64,000 bases of DNA from Zanthoxylum bungeanum (taxonomy: Eukaryota > Streptophyta > Magnoliopsida > Sapindales > Rutaceae). The stretch's first letter is position 1; each line of letters opens with the position of its first letter. Where the stretch lies: positions 239,408 to 303,407 of the forward strand of contig SKCR01007820.1 of the NCBI GenBank assembly GCA_019454045.1. Reading direction: 5' to 3'. The translations under genes and the position numbers were made by a program. Of the stretch, positions 13,201-24,241 are shown piece after piece. Below the pieces are notes generated by a model, which worked only from the letters and a program-made list of their open reading frames with translations, was not told where the DNA came from and did no database searches.

Positions 13201-14296
13201 TTTATCAAAGTATAGAGAATACATATGAGATAGAAGGGTTAGTGGGAGCGTACAAATTTCTTTCTAGTATTTTACATCATAATGACATTGCCATTATTAA
13301 TGTAATAATGAGATGTTTATGAGGTAAAAAGGTTTGCCTCAATCTTATTTTCTCCGTGAAAGCAGTGTGAGTAGTCTCTATTATATTTGATATAAAATTT
13401 TATATAAGATATAAAACTAAGAGACTTGTGAGATACTCCTATTAATCGTACATAAGATATGATCTAATAAATGACGCAACAAGACTATCTGTATGACAGT
13501 TAGTATAACTTTTTTGAAAGTTAGTGTGTGTCTTATGTATAGTATTCATCTTTCGTAAATGATGATTCCTTTTTCGAAAGAGGTATTGATTAGAATGTCT
13601 GATCAATCTTATGCATCATTGGATGATGACATAAATAATACTATATTGAGTGCGATTAGAGATATCAATTTAATCGTAATTGTTACGAGTTATTTTAATA
13701 TCCTCTAGACCATAAGATGTGTCTTGAAACATGTTCTTTATTATGTTTGAGATATTAAGAACGAGTTTCATACTAATGGAGAATAAAGTTCGCAACCATT
13801 AGGGTCAAATTAGTTTTGAGTTTAATTATGACGTTAGATAGTCTACGTCATAAAGAGTCAAAAAAGATGCAGTGGGAGTGTCACAGATGATTCTGCTGTG
13901 TGAGTGGAATTAGATGCAACTTATGAAGTATCGACTTATGAAGTTGCATAGTGACATTATAGATTAGAAGTTTAATATTAGTGTTGTGTTTGCGGTTGTC
14001 TACATAGTATTTTAGATTTGGTCCGTAAATACTTAGACAACTTAGTAGCTGAAGCACAATGTTGATGTGGCATCTGAGTCATATTGATGTAGAACTTAGT
14101 TTCTATAAAAATATGAATGATACTAGCTAAGGGAAACAATTGGGTTTGTTTGACAAACTCTATATGTTATAATGGGCTAACTTGTTGTTGCATACCTTTT
14201 GAGCGCTAGGTGCGTTCTTGAGGGCCATGCGTATGTGATACACATTAAGATGTGTATATGATATCGTGGATTGGCACTAGAGCAAGTGAGATAAAT
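10277..14296 (+). other. Non-coding interior of the LARD-like element
   Basis: About 4 kb, AT-rich, with stops in all frames. The first 550 bp contain four spaced copies of AACGTGCCAAAGCTGT or a close variant (10522, 10620, 10699, 10802), so the leader has an internal structure that is not explained by coding. A purine-rich AGAGCAAGTGAGATAAA just before 14297 is the likely polypurine tract. Confidence 0.75.
10280..10291 (+). other. Primer-binding site, initiator tRNA-Met type
   Basis: TGGTATCAGAGC, three bases after the LTR end at 10276, is the usual plant sequence complementary to the 3' end of initiator tRNA-Met. It fixes the element orientation and supports the LTR boundary. Confidence 0.85.
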
Positions 14297-14416
14297 TGTT
14301 AGGGTTGTGCTTCGAGCGCCAATCCAGATCGTATTTATGTCTCATTTATGAATACGAGCAATACCTTTTTTCCATAATATTACTTATTTATGGTAGCACC
14401 TCTTGTCTTTTATTAT

Positions 14417-14452
<36 letters not shown>

Positions 14453-17043
14453 ATATATATATTCGATCTAATTCATTAGATTGAAACTAAATCGTGTTTA
14501 GTGATATATACATATTAGACAAAGACCCGATAATACATAATGCAGTGCGTAATTACAACGTAGCTTGTAATTGACATTGGGAAGCGTCACTACTAGAAAT
14601 ATATTATCAAATTAAGTTCATGGTCAAGATTTACTGACACGGATCGGTTAGTAAAATTTGTTAAGACCAGTACATGTCGTATATCGGACTTGGTCCGATG
14701 GTTTATCCCAATGAATCATGAGTATCGGGAGACTCGTATAGACGTGTATGTGTTTATTTGATAAACACTGAATGACTCACCGAAGATTACCTAATAGATA
14801 GTACACCAATGTCAATAGGAATCTTCTTGGGTAGCATAGTGATTCTTTGACTTGAGATATCATTGTGGATATATGAGTTATCATTCACACTTAGATGGCA
14901 GTCACATCATCGATCTATTAAGATCAGACCTCCGCATGTTGTTGGTTGTGGACTTATGCTCATGATATCCTGTGTGTATCAAGAAAGGATATGTCAATCA
15001 TGTGTACATGGCATAGGTGTCCATTATATGATTAGCAGTCTGTTAAATCCATGGTCGTGGTATACTTCGAAAGTAAGTTCCTAGTGTTATTTAGAAGATT
15101 GCTAATAGATACGTCGACACGATTATACCTATAGAGATTTGACGTTTATATCTATATCTCTGGAATAATCCGGATACCTGTGACGGAGGGATTATACGTA
15201 TGTAAAGACCTCGACCTGTATGATTCAGCGAGTTTATCCGTAATCGTCATAATTTACGGATTGGTGAATTATAGACACTAAATTGAATTTTGTGACGGAT
15301 ATATCTGAATCTAGAGAGTCTCACTAATGAAATATATTCATATAGGACTAGGGCAACTGTTATGAATAATATTGATTATTTATAACTCATTTAATGGTTA
15401 AACGAAAAATACATGCAATCGGGACCTAACGGTCATTTCCGAATTAATGTGTATTTGTATTTAATACTTGATTTTATTAAATACACACTAATTAAATATC
15501 AAATTGTGATATTTAACATATACGATTGATATATGTATTTTGATTATTTAATGTAAATATAATACATATATTTAAGATATTTGTATTTAATTATTTAATT
15601 ATATAAATGTTATATGATTAAAATAATTAAAGTAACAAATAACTTAAATCATGATTTGCTTTAAATAAAGTATTCTTGGACAAATGAAAATGAAACAAGT
15701 TGTAATATTTATTATTTTTCTTAGAGTGACTCACGACAATCACAAGAAAGAACATATAAATTTTTTATTTCATTTTTCATAACACAACACAAGGTTTTCA
15801 AAAATTCACTAAGTTAAAATTGAGAGAAAAAGTGAAGAACAAATGGAGAAAAGCTTGGAAACTTGGAGTTTTTGTAAGTTATTTCCAATTTTCTTCAACT
15901 AAGAAATTGTTTCTATGGTTCTATGCTTCAATTTGTGTAGCTTAGAATTTTCTCTAATGTTTAATTATGTAATTATTGTATTGGAAACTTGTTTGAAGGT
16001 GTTTAGAATGTATGATCAATTAATAAGCTAATTTGGAGTAATTAAGCTTATTTAATTAATTGATGGATAAAGTTGTCATTCTAGAGTTGCTTAGCCATTC
16101 ATAAATAACCTAGAATTGTTTTTGAGTTTTTTCATGATGGTGAGACTTGATTGGTGCGGTATTGGATTGATTAAAGTGTTGAATTTTATCAATTTATTGT
16201 AAATTGTGCAATTTGTGTAATTTGTGAAATTAGGGTTCTAAACCCAATCTGATTTTGGGGTTTTTCATATATGTGATGTAATTTGATATATATATATATA
16301 TATATATGATGTATATTAAATTTGGGATTGATTAGATTTGATCTTGACATGTTTTGAACTAAAAATGACCAAATTGCAAATCTTGGAAATTATAGGGGAT
16401 GTTCGACAATTTCAGAAAAATTTGGAATTTTTGTTGCAAATTGTATTTTCATGTATTAAACATGTATAAATCATTTTGGGATTGATTTGGAATCACTTAA
16501 ATATATATTTGACAATTTAAGGACCAAAATGATCAAAATGCAAAGTTTATAGGTCTCACGGTAATTAATGATAAATCTGATTTTTCAGATAAATATTCAG
16601 TTTTATTTATTGAATAATTAGAATAAATTGGTTTATTTTAATTGCCCAAGAAAAATATTTATCGAGAAAATACGCGAAAACGGTGAAAAACGACGTTACC
16701 GGGTAACGGCTACCCAAACAGTGAACTGGGCACTGTTCGGGCAGTCCACAAACTGTCCAAATATTTTTGGAGCTGACCTGGGCAGTCCCCATGTGCATTG
16801 ATCGGTCGGTTCAGCCGGAAACGTGTTTTATGCTATTTTGCGGAAAAATATTTTTGTAAAAGTTTCGCGATGTTTCTATATTATTTATGTCGTTATATGA
16901 TATCGAATAAATATGTTTAGGTGAAATGTGAATGAATTATCAATATTGGATATTGAATAATTTATTCGTAAGTTTAAAAATTTTAAACTACGATTTTGCC
17001 TGAACCGCGCTTCTTCTGCTGCATCTCTGATATGACCCCAACA
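14297..17043 (+). repeat. 3' LTR of the LARD-like element
   Basis: 2,747 bp, collinear with the 5' LTR but shorter, mainly because a segment of about 60 bp around 8810-8880 of the left copy is missing near 15660 and the (TA)n lengths differ. Ends GACCCCAACA at 17043, followed by the target duplication ATATT. Confidence 0.9.
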
Positions 17044-17190
17044 ATATTCTCATACAATTACTTTTGGATCAAACAAAATCAAACAAAAATACTTTTCTGA
17101 CTATATGGATCATTTATTGTCATTAAATTCGATAAAATATAAATCTTTTTTTTTATTATTTCTATCTATGTCAACTTAAGTCTTCTATGA

Positions 17191-17371
17191 TATATTTTTT
17201 CTGAAATCGTTGGAAACCTCACTGCTAAACCACCCCTTCCGAGCTTAAGCGGAACAGGTAAAACCCTCGATTGTCCCAGACTCCTATAAGAAATGCATTC
17301 CCTGGATTCGAACGCAGAACCTCAAGATGAGATCATGAGCCCTACATCACCAAGCCACGCCACTTGAGGAC
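17191..17371 (-). mobile_element. tRNA-derived SINE, minus strand, with target duplication
   Basis: On the minus strand the sequence starts next to TGGCGTGGCTTGGTGATG, an A-box-like motif, followed by GTTCTGCGTTCGAATCC, a clear Pol III B box (complement of about 17302-17318). The unit ends in an A-rich tail (the TATATTTTTTC at 17191 on the plus strand). An 11-bp direct repeat GTCTTCTATGA flanks it (17180-17190 and 17372-17382). Tail, promoter boxes and target duplication together show a SINE rather than a functional tRNA gene: the A-to-B region does not form a normal tRNA cloverleaf. Confidence 0.85.
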
Positions 17372-17382
17372 GTCTTCTATGA

Positions 17383-18400
17383 CATTATTTGACATATACC
17401 AATAATTTATTCTCATTTTCTCACTGGATCATTTAGAAGAATCCATTGTACACGTATGAACTATCTTAATTGTACTTCTCTAATTTTCTCCTCAATCGAT
17501 ATTAAACATGTTAGAGAACAATCAACGAATGTAATAGTTTTATTGAAACAGAAAGTTTATAAACAAAACCAGAAACTTATAAATAAATTACAAACCAAAA
17601 ACGGAAACATACAATCCAAGTAATCAAAATCAATAGCAATAAACTAACTTATATAGATTGAGGCTAGCACACAGACTATAATTAAATATATTAAATATTC
17701 CCAATACCAAATCAACAATCCACCAAGCCCAAGCTCAAATCCAAGCCCAAGTCTTGCTCTTTCCAATTTAATATAAGTGTCTAGAGAACACTTATAAACC
17801 TTTCATTTCCCATTTATTTTTTAGATGTGGAACTACTCCCTCTGTTTGATATACAAACTCTTACAAAACCCACTTTCGTTTAAGTGTATATATAATGTTG
17901 CAATATTTATAATAAAAAACGTCCACCTATGAATATGACAAAAATATATTTCATGAACAAGTGTGATATTTTATGTAACAAAAGAATTGTTATTATGATG
18001 TCATAGAATATTTCCAACATGACCCATTCTATTATAATTAAGTTACAAAATCGGGGTATCATATGTCTATAAATGTTGCAAATATGCATGCATGCATCAT
18101 GATATATTTAGGAAGACTAAAAGGACCCACAAAATGAACCATTATGATCCCATCTTTAATTAACAAGACCCCAACAAAATCAAACCTTTTTGATGGACAC
18201 ACACATGTGTTATCATATATAATAAAAATACTATATAATAACATGCATTGATGCATATACACATATAATAATTAAATTATCCACAATCCCCAACAAAAGT
18301 AGTGAATGGAAAACTAAAGCAATAAATTGGAGTCATGGTCAATAGAAATTCTTAGTGGTACCCACCTCAGATGTACACTCACTCACTCACCCACCCTTTA
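17383..18400. other. Intergenic DNA upstream of LBD4
   Basis: No gene seen. TGTTAGAGAACAATCAAC at about 17509 looks like the complement of an LTR end (…CTCTAACA), but I could not find a partner terminus or target duplication. Short open frames at 17907-18262 (minus) carry no recognisable domain. Confidence 0.5.
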
Positions 18401-18404
18401 ATCT

Positions 18405-18692
18405 TTATGTTTATAAAATCACCACCTCCTCTTCTCCACACCCTCTCTCATTATCCCTCCCGGCCTCACACTCTTTATTTGCTACTTTAATTTCCTTTTC
18501 CTTTTCATCTTCTTCGTCTTCACTATCTCTTTCAAATTTCTTTTTTGTTAATTAAGCTTCTACTGCACAAGAATAAGCTTCCCTAAACCCTACTACAAAC
18601 TCCTTTTGTCTTTTATTTTAAGGGAAAGTGCCTAAGTGGGGGGGGGGTTGAAAGGGTAGTGTGGGTGCGCCCTAAAAGTGAAAGGTGGCAGG
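18405..18692 (+). promoter_or_regulatory. Likely core promoter and 5' leader of LBD4
   Basis: TTTATAAAATC at about 18410-18420 is a good TATA box, followed by a CT-rich stretch (18425-18540) as is common at plant transcription starts, then a leader with a G9 run near 18640. The ATG at 18693 is the first that opens the LOB frame. Promoter placement is inferred from spacing only. Confidence 0.45.
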
Positions 18693-20163
18693 ATGAAGGA
18701 GAGTGGTAGGAAACAAGGAGCATCATCACCATGTGCAGCATGCAAGCTTCTAAGGAGAAGGTGTGCCCAAGATTGTGTTTTTGCTCCTTATTTTCCAGCA
18801 GATGAGCCTCAGAAATTTGCTAATGTGCACAAGGTTTTTGGTGCTAGCAATGTCAACAAGATGCTACAGGTTCCTTTAGTTTTTCCAATGCATTTTGCCT
18901 TCTTCTTCATCATCATTATCTCATGACTTACCTACTATTCAATTGGTAAAGTCTTTTGAATACAATCAATAGATTTAAGGTTTGAACACCGCCCACGTAG
19001 ATGAGTGAGAATTGAATTGGGAATAAGTTATAATTAAAAAACAATCTCATGACACAATTATAAGGTTATTAACCACTAATAAAACCGAAAAAATAAAATA
19101 ATACAAAAATGGAAGGGAAAAAATAACCTATAAACCGAAAATGAGATATTACTTGTAGGGTTGACTTGACAAAATTGCATAGAGCCAGAAATTGCCTAAT
19201 TTATTTACTGTTTTTCTTTTTTCACCCACAAGCTGACATACAGAGCCCCAATAGGAAAATGGGGTTCCTACTTCCTAATAAGAGAGCTTGAGAAAATTTT
19301 TAACGTTTTAATGGGTGAAAATGTAATTTTATAGAGGTAATTTTATAGTTTTTGGATGATAAATTGAGCTTTACTAATCTTTTTTATAATCTTTTAACAA
19401 TACAAGATTAAAATTATTATTAAATAATTATTAATTATAATTTATATTTAAAAAATTAATACAAAACTCAATTCAACACTAAATTCGAATTGAATTTGGT
19501 CAACAGTCATGGTAATGGAGAAAAGCTACTGGGCAATGACAAGGACATTTTTGACAATTATGCAAAATAAAGCTGTATTATTATCATTATTATTTAGAAC
19601 AATAAATGGGTACTGCCACAAAGATGAAGACATGCACCCATTAAATTCCAAATAAAAAAAAAAGGGTAATGTATGATTCATTCTTCTTGAGACCATTGAG
19701 ACATTTTATTTGTCTTTAACCCCATTAATTAGGTTATTTTTCAAATATCAACAAAACAACCAAGGGTAAATTTCTTTAATTTAGCATATCTAATACAAGA
19801 TTATAAATTGTAAAATTACAGGAATTGCCAGTGCATCAAAGAGGAGATGCAGTGAGCAGCATGGTTTATGAAGCAAACGCCAGAGTCCGTGACCCAGTAT
19901 ACGGTTGCGTTGGAGCCATATCATCTTTACAAAATCAAATAGACCAGCTACAGACCCAATTGGCTCTGGCTCAAGCCGAGGTGGTGCACCTACGTGTTCG
20001 CCAAACAGCACCCTTGTCGAGCCACGGCTTCGGTCCGGCTAGCCCAAACAACAGCGTCTCGCCCTCGTCCAAGCTCATCATGGCTTCTCAGACCAGACCC
20101 ATGTACCAAATGGACATGCTGTTTGATCATGCTCATTATGAAGAATTAACATGGGCTCGTTAG
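18693..20163 (+). CDS. LBD4: LOB-domain transcription factor, LBD4-type
   Basis: Two exons, 18693-18869 and 19822-20163, join in phase (CAG|GT...AG|GAA) into 172 codons. The start is the ATG at 18693; 15 upstream codons are open but begin with GTG. Residues 14-28 hold the LOB CX2CX6CX3C block (C14, C17, C24, C28). The GAS block ([17 protein letters not shown]) runs to the exon junction. Exon 2 begins [18 protein letters not shown] and has the coiled-coil with Leu spacing [23 protein letters not shown] proteins are plant-specific nuclear DNA-binding factors. The N-terminus [20 protein letters not shown] and whole-length similarity point to class I LBD4, which acts in vascular development in Arabidopsis. 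The single intron at the LOB position is typical. Its intron carries a SINE. Confidence 0.93.
18928..19043 (+). mobile_element. Short tRNA-like SINE in the LBD4 intron
   Basis: A 116-bp unit is flanked by a 10-bp direct repeat ATCTCATGAC (18918-18927 and 19044-19053). It has an A-box-like AATTGGTAAAGTC (18941), a B-box-like AGGTTTGAACACC (18978) and an A-rich tail (TAATTAAAAAACA). The boxes are degenerate, but the repeat plus tail makes a SINE insertion likely. It lies in the sense orientation of LBD4. Confidence 0.7.
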
Positions 20164-20269
20164 CTCCCTAGGTTTCTTGATTTTCAATATAAATTTTATA
20201 TATTTAGAGGATCATGTTATTTAAATTCGACAGTATTATATTATTGTCGAGATTTAATATAATTCTTCT

Positions 20270-20400
20270 CCTTGTTTAGCTTCGGCCCATAGATATCCAT
20301 GTCCCAACTCCGTCTATGTATTAAAATTGAAATATTTTTTCATAGACGGTGCTCAGCCTATGTGATTATGGGTCTTTATCATAATTATAAACCGTATTTG
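20270..20400. other. Imperfect inverted repeat downstream of LBD4
   Basis: CCGTCTATG (20311) pairs with CATAGACGG (20341) around an AT-rich loop, with weaker outer pairing between CGGCCCATAGA and a TATG...ATGGGTC stretch. About 110 bp after the LBD4 stop, it could be a small fold-back element or lie in the 3' UTR. Sequence to about 21000 holds nothing else I recognise beyond a weak tRNA-like GGTTGGTTAAAGG near 20762. Confidence 0.4.
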
Positions 20401-21004
20401 TATATAATTTAACTTTATAATATAACTATAGTTATGAGAGTTATTGTAATCATGTAGTGGGATTGTGAATTGAATTTTCTTTTAAGTTTAATTCATGGGA
20501 TGGAATTACTTTATGGTGTTGGTCTACCTACTATTAGCATATCAACCACCGAATCCGATCTGCTTTGATTTCTTATTATTATATGTTTAGTTTTAATTGG
20601 TTATAAACTTTTTCATTTTTATTGAATGATTTCGATTTTTTTAATCAAGTAATTAATTAGAGTAGTTTCATAACGAAGGTTGGGCATTTAATCCCATGCC
20701 TCATTTACTTTATTTTTAAATTTCCAAACATGAATGACGAAATAACCCAAGACGTTAGTATGGTTGGTTAAAGGGAGGATTTTAGGAGCTTAAGTAGTTG
20801 AAGAGTGTGGATTTGATCTTTCGTTGAAGCACATGTCTTGACTTGCTTAGTGCTATATATGGTGGGATATGATCACATATTCAAATCATAATCTCCTACC
20901 TAAAACGAATAACAGAACTCTGGAGTTACTCAATACTTGCGAGAAGATTGAATGATTTATCTATACCTATAAAGGTCTATACACACATAAATTATTTATT
21001 GGTG

Positions 21005-21857
21005 GGATATGATCCGGAACCGGTTGGAACCGAACCGGAAATCCAGGTTTGGAATCGGAATCGGTTGTAACCGGTCCGGTTCCGATTCCAAATAGATGGA
21101 ACCGATTTTTAATCGGTCCGAGTCCGGTTCCGGTTACAAAATAAACGGAACCGGAACATAGAACCGGAACCGGAACCGAATTTAGAACCGGATTCGATAC
21201 CCAATTTTATAAATGGTAATTGATTGATCTCCATTAGAGTAATTTTGTTGGTACCAAGACCGCAGTTCCATTTTAACATTTTTCACTTCACCGTTCTTTT
21301 TGTACTTTACATCATAAGGCATTACTATGATTTTGTATTGAGAGAAAAAGACTTCATGCCAATGTAGCAGTGAGAGAAGTCAGATCGAGGGAGTAGATGA
21401 GTAGTTTGAAATCATTTTTTTTACTTCGGTTGTTATAATAAAAACTTATATTCTTCTTGACTCTATGATTTGATATTTTTGTTGTCAGATATGTATAAGA
21501 ATCAACTACAGGAACTAGCACAAAGAAGTTGTTTCAATCTCCCTTCTTATGCAGTTATGCTTGCATCAGAGAAGGGCCTGATCATGCTCCAAGGTTCAAA
21601 GCTTCAGTGAATTTCAATGGTGAGATGTTTGAAAGTCCTAGATATTGTACTACATTAAGACAGGCTGAGCATGCAGCTGCTGAAGTTAGGGTAATTCAAA
21701 ACCGGACCGGAACCGGACCGGAATCGAATAATAGGGTACCCTATTTAATTGGGTAGGTTCTGGTTCCACTTAATTAGGAACCGATTTTTTCCGGGTAGGT
21801 TTCGGTTCCATGCGGAACCGGAACCTGAACCGAAACCGATTTTGCTCACCCCTAGTG
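21005..21857. mobile_element. Candidate gene-capturing hAT-like element
   Basis: Both ends are built of ACCGGAACCGG/GGTTCCGGTT variants (21010-21200 and 21693-21845). The right edge reads GCTCACCCCTAG; its complement CTAGGGGTGAGCAAAAT is a common hAT-type terminal sequence. Between the ends lies unrelated DNA, including a DRB2-like exon fragment. The left terminus is degenerate (GGTGGGATATGATCCGG) and I could not confirm an 8-bp target duplication, so the class is an inference. Confidence 0.45.
21491..21690 (+). pseudogene. Captured DRB2-like dsRNA-binding-domain fragment
   Basis: From the ATG at 21491 the frame reads MYKNQLQELAQRSCFNLPSY and then breaks. The matching continuation (YACIREGPDHAPRF and on through FNGEMFESPRY to LRQAEHAAAEV) is in another frame. 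The break is an 8-bp insertion, an imperfect repeat TATGCAGT|TATGC at 21548-21560. Together the two parts equal most of the first dsRNA-binding motif of plant DRB2-type proteins, which act with Dicer-like enzymes in small-RNA biogenesis. Homology stops at GAAGTT (21687), after which ACCGG repeats begin. The DNA just before the ATG ends in TTTTTGTTGTCAG, like an intron 3' end, so capture was from genomic DNA rather than mRNA. It cannot encode a working DRB protein. Confidence 0.8.
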
Positions 21858-22360
21858 AAGCTTGTGCACATTTTATTATTGTTTAGTTCAAAACCAGCCA
21901 ATCTCTGCACTAGAGAGTGACGCTATTTGTAGATGAATGGAATTCAGGTGGGTAAATGTGATTTTCTTTATGTTCTGGTAAATTTATGTGGCAAATATTT
22001 TCTCATGTTGGAAAAATTGAGCTATATATGTAAGAGTAGTATTACATTATCATTGTAATAATCCAATAATATTTTACTACACATGTAGTAAAAAATATAT
22101 TTAATACAAATTCATATGTTATATTTTTATTGATTAGTGGTATTACGTCACTCATATAATGATGATATTAAAAAAAAAATCATTGTATTGGGGTTGATTT
22201 CTAATCGGATCTTAGATGATGTGGGGTCTTATTTTGGGCTCCTTTCAATGATGAGGTATTTATATTATAAAAAAAAAAAAACAATTAGGTGAATGTGATT
22301 TTGTGAAAGATGGTTTCTAAAAAAACATTAGGCGTTAGGTGTACGATGGGGGAGCACATC
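21858..22360. other. AT-rich intergenic DNA
   Basis: No gene or RNA seen. Contains A-runs near 22170 and 22270 and inverted stretches around ATTACATTATC...TAATAAT, but no clear terminal repeats or target duplications. Confidence 0.5.
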
Positions 22361-22364
22361 GGTC

Positions 22365-22765
22365 TTTAAGCATGGCAAAAAAGCTCAAGTCGGACTTTAA
22401 TATGGTTAGGCCCGAGCCAGACTCAACCGGGCCCGAGCTTAATAAATTAAAAAAAAAAATCTAAGTTAATTAAAGTTAAATCCATAATTCCCTAACTCAT
22501 TCACTCTCTCACTCTTTTTTTTTTTTTTTTGTGGAGGTTCTGTAATTGGAATTAAGAACCAATCTTTTAAGTTTAAAATGTTAAATTTGATATGTTTTTG
22601 TGAGTTTTGATTCTAGATTTGGTTTTAAAAAAAGGGCACCAAAAAGTCCTTGCCTGATCCCGAATCAGGCCGAATTTTTTCGGGCTCGGGCTTTCGCACT
22701 AATTTCAGAGCTCAGGCCGAGCTTTGCAAAGCCCGGGCCCAGCCCAGTAAATTACCAATATATTG
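22365..22765. mobile_element. Possible short hAT-like element with GGGCCCGAGC repeats
   Basis: Left half has AGGCCCGAGCCAGACTCAACCGGGCCCGAGC-type sequence (22410-22440); right half has CGGGCTCGGGCTTTC and AAGCCCGGGCCCAGCC (22681-22745), inverted relative to the left. The middle is AT-rich with a T run (22518-22531). This arrangement is seen in small non-autonomous hAT-type elements. No target duplication was found. Confidence 0.4.
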
Positions 22766-23625
22766 ATTAGGGTTTAGGCATTTGGGTTTAATTAGAATTA
22801 GGGTTAGAATTTGAGAATTGAGGCCAATTAGGTAAATAGAGAACTCATTTATTAATTATAGCCTATAATCAATATGTTATCAATCAAATTCTCCCTAAAC
22901 AAGAAAATTATATACAACTAATTAATATGCTATCAATCAATTAACTCTATAAACAAAGAAATTACATAAAATCTTTTCTTTAATCATAGCCACACTATAA
23001 GGAAAGATTATGATACACATATAGACATATTGATAAGGTTTAAGGTTAAGATTTGAAATTTCCAGCTATCATCCATGGTGGCGGTGCTGAAGCATGTTTC
23101 TCACACGTCGCCGAACACTTTCCGACGAAGGCGCTACTCCACCTTACTCAAAAACGGTTGGCTAACGCACCCATGATCTTCAAGCATCGTTATGAACCAC
23201 TATTTGTCCTACATCTGTATTTTTTCGAGTGACTGCCGCCTAACTCATCGTTTTCTTACAAATTAGAATAGCCAGACATCGTATAGACTCTTTTTTAAAA
23301 CACCGGTGTTAAAAGAGAACTATATTTAATAAGAGCACGTGAAATATGTAATTTGCTTCCGTTTTTTTTTCTTGAGATAATTTTTTGGTCATGAAACATT
23401 TTTTTGACCTTCTTTCACATCTTATGTAGACATTATATATATTTATCAATCAATATACACAATTCAAAGAAGAATTATGAATTCTTATTGATTAGAACCC
23501 GAATAGTAATTACATAGGTTTGAGGTGGTTTTTTTTTTAGGATAAAATGAGAAAGTCATTCACAAAACACGACAAGGATATAATTACATGGTCAAATAAC
23601 AACTCGAACATAAACTTAGGATATC
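22766..23625. other. Unassigned intergenic DNA
   Basis: Mostly AT-rich. A GC-richer patch at 23070-23260 (GGTGGCGGTGCTGAAGC onward) has no frame longer than a few dozen codons and no domain I recognise. Ends at ATATC, the sequence next to the 5' LTR at 23626. Confidence 0.5.
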
Positions 23626-24198
23626 TGTTGACAAAAAAAAAATCACCATATGGCGAAATCATGTTGGGGCGAAGGAATGAAGGACAAAAGCAGGCAGGGC
23701 GACGAAAGGAAGAGCGATCAATGGCAATTACCAGATGACACAACGATTAGAGCGGCGAAGGAATCAGAACGACTGAAACAATAATTAGAACGACAGCGGA
23801 CTCAGACCGACCGAACACATGATCCCACGATTACAGCAGTTAGACAATTTTCCCTCCACGATCAAGCAGTTGAGGCACATAACTCAATGGTGAAGACATG
23901 ATCCAACGGTTACCATGATCTAGCGGTTGCAGGGAAGTTACGAACAGAAACCGACCGAGCTGTTTACAAGCTTCACTATAAAAGCTCACTCTTACAAAGA
24001 GGAAAAGCCCGATAAAATGAAGACTCAAACAAGCATATTTTTTATTTCTTAGTTTCATAACTTTTAGGACTGTAATTTGTGTGCTTGCGCCCCTTTGAGG
24101 CTTATTCACTTAATCAAACACCCATTGCTGGGACTTTGTCTCATGAGGTTTGAACCTTACACGTTTTCTTCCTTCGCGCGTAGAAAATTACGCAAACA
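23626..24198 (+). repeat. 5' LTR of element 1
   Basis: TGTTGACA...GCAAACA. A TATA box CTATAAAAGC lies near 23976, consistent with U3-R. The matching right copy starts at 36497. The 89-codon minus-strand frame at 24109-23840 recurs in the other LTR and is a shadow. Confidence 0.9.
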
Positions 24199-24223
24199 GT
24201 TTTTGACGACCACAGTGGGAGAC
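24199..24223 (+). other. Primer-binding site region of element 1
   Basis: GTTTTTGACGACCACAGTGG directly follows the LTR. It resembles the TGGCGACCACAGTGGGG type complementary to tRNA-Arg used by Ogre/Tat elements, with a G-to-A change in GGCGACC. Confidence 0.55.
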
Positions 24224-24241
24224 TTGGTGTAAGAAGTGGAG

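Larger units (their letters stand above)
7474..17043 (+). mobile_element. Complete non-autonomous LTR retrotransposon (LARD-like)
   Basis: Two long LTRs (7474-10276 and 14297-17043), both TGTTAGG...CCCCAACA, flank about 4.0 kb of interior. The target duplication ATATT is perfect (7469-7473 and 17044-17048). A primer-binding site follows the left LTR and a weak purine-rich tract precedes the right one. The interior has no gag or pol frame: the longest open stretch, 12169-12510 minus, matches nothing I recognise. Very long LTRs, a non-coding interior and an initiator-Met-type PBS fit a large retrotransposon derivative that depended on proteins made elsewhere. The lineage of that partner is unknown. 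Confidence 0.88.

Noticed and set aside
17280..17371. Possible tRNA gene on the minus strand
   Set aside because: It has A and B boxes but no cloverleaf, and it is bounded by an A-rich tail and an 11-bp target duplication, so it is a SINE.
20755..20850. Third tRNA-like SINE near 20762
   Set aside because: A GGTTGGTTAAAGG word and a weak GATTTGATCTTTCG are present, but I found no tail or target duplication.
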